Below, one piece after another: positions 4,930 to 5,171 of a DNA stretch of 5,171 nucleotides. A model generated the notes under the pieces. It was not told the DNA's origin and made no database searches. It worked only from the letters and a program-made list of their open reading frames with translations. Source of the DNA: Lachnospira sp. (GTDB taxonomy: Bacteria > Bacillota > Clostridia > Lachnospirales > Lachnospiraceae); contig JAGAJD010000249.1 in assembly GCA_017626275.1 (NCBI GenBank), positions 1 through 5,171 on the forward strand, read 5' to 3'. Every line of letters begins with the position of its first letter. The stretch's first letter is position 1. Both the position numbers and the translations under genes were made by a program.

Positions 4930-5171
4930 TTAGATTTCGCCCACTGACGGTTTTTGAAGCTTATCATTTTCAGCTTCCTTGTGCTTTAACAAAAACGAAT
5001 CAAGCTTCTCCTGAATAATACGTGGATTTTCTCCCGCCTGAACCGATAATATTCCTTCCGTTGTTAATTCTTTGACAAATAGTTCATAATTATTTTTCTT
5101 CTTAAGCTTTCTTGCAAGTAGTCCTCAAAAGAATCTGCGGAGGCAAGCACCGCAAGAAATGCTCCTCCAAA
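4930..5171 (-). pseudogene. motA: Broken motA (flagellar motor stator protein), internal deletion and frameshift; runs off window
   Basis: MotA is the membrane stator subunit that couples ion flow to flagellar rotation. Two pieces in different frames are visible. The first (from 5171 leftwards) reads FGGAFLAVLASADSFEDY, like the first transmembrane region of MotA at around residues 40-60. In that frame it continues into unrelated residues and stops at 5064-5066. The second (5124-4930, preceded in frame by TGA at 5125-5127) reads LLARKLKKKNNYELF, then TTEGILSVQAGENPRII, the characteristic MotA C-terminal region, and ends at TAA 4930-4932. The central cytoplasmic loop and later membrane helices, roughly 150-170 residues by family comparison, are absent. 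The junction lies near 5105-5120. No motB follows. It is either a deletion pseudogene or a chimeric or misassembled end, since it lies within 70 bases of the window edge. Confidence 0.72.

Overview
The window looks like chromosomal DNA from a low-GC Gram-positive bacterium, most likely a Lachnospiraceae-type Clostridia. This rests on AT-rich intergenic DNA, strong Shine-Dalgarno sites, consensus sigma-A-type promoters, and the gene families present (a two-part DUF815 ATPase, RuvAB, and a NusG-domain-II/Gx-transporter pair). The family assignment is an inference from protein style, not a database result.

Left part (1-2154, minus strand): a probable operon runs right to left as DUF815 AAA+ ATPase, ruvA, ruvB. 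Spacing is 21 bases between the first two genes and about 15-27 between ruvA and ruvB. Only the first 62 codons or so of ruvB lie in the window. RuvA and RuvB form the Holliday-junction branch-migration motor; the DUF815 ATPase has no assigned role. No ruvC is present.

Middle part (2155-3792): a 278-base AT-rich divergent promoter region holds one good promoter for each direction, each with a perfect TTGACA -35 box, and several inverted repeats. The rightward promoter drives a single complete membrane-bound family 2 glycosyltransferase with the full processive-enzyme motif set. A long hairpin with a T-tract follows it and separates it from the converging operon on its right.

Right part (3824-4772, minus strand): a two-gene unit encodes a membrane-anchored NusG-domain-II protein followed by a Gx-transporter/heptaprenyl-diphosphate-synthase-component-I-like membrane protein. 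The pair resembles the eetA-eetB genes of flavin-based extracellular electron transfer loci, although no other gene of such a locus is visible here.

Right edge (4930-5171, minus strand): this holds a broken motA, the flagellar stator gene. An N-terminal MotA segment is joined out of frame to the MotA C-terminus, with the central part missing. It is either a real deletion pseudogene or a chimeric sequence end. A hairpin between it and the NusG-domain-II gene may terminate motA or form that gene's leader.

I see no CRISPR array, tRNA, rRNA, insertion sequence or defence system. The most noteworthy items are the motA junction, the DUF815-ruvAB linkage, the eet-like pair and the palindrome-rich divergent promoter region.
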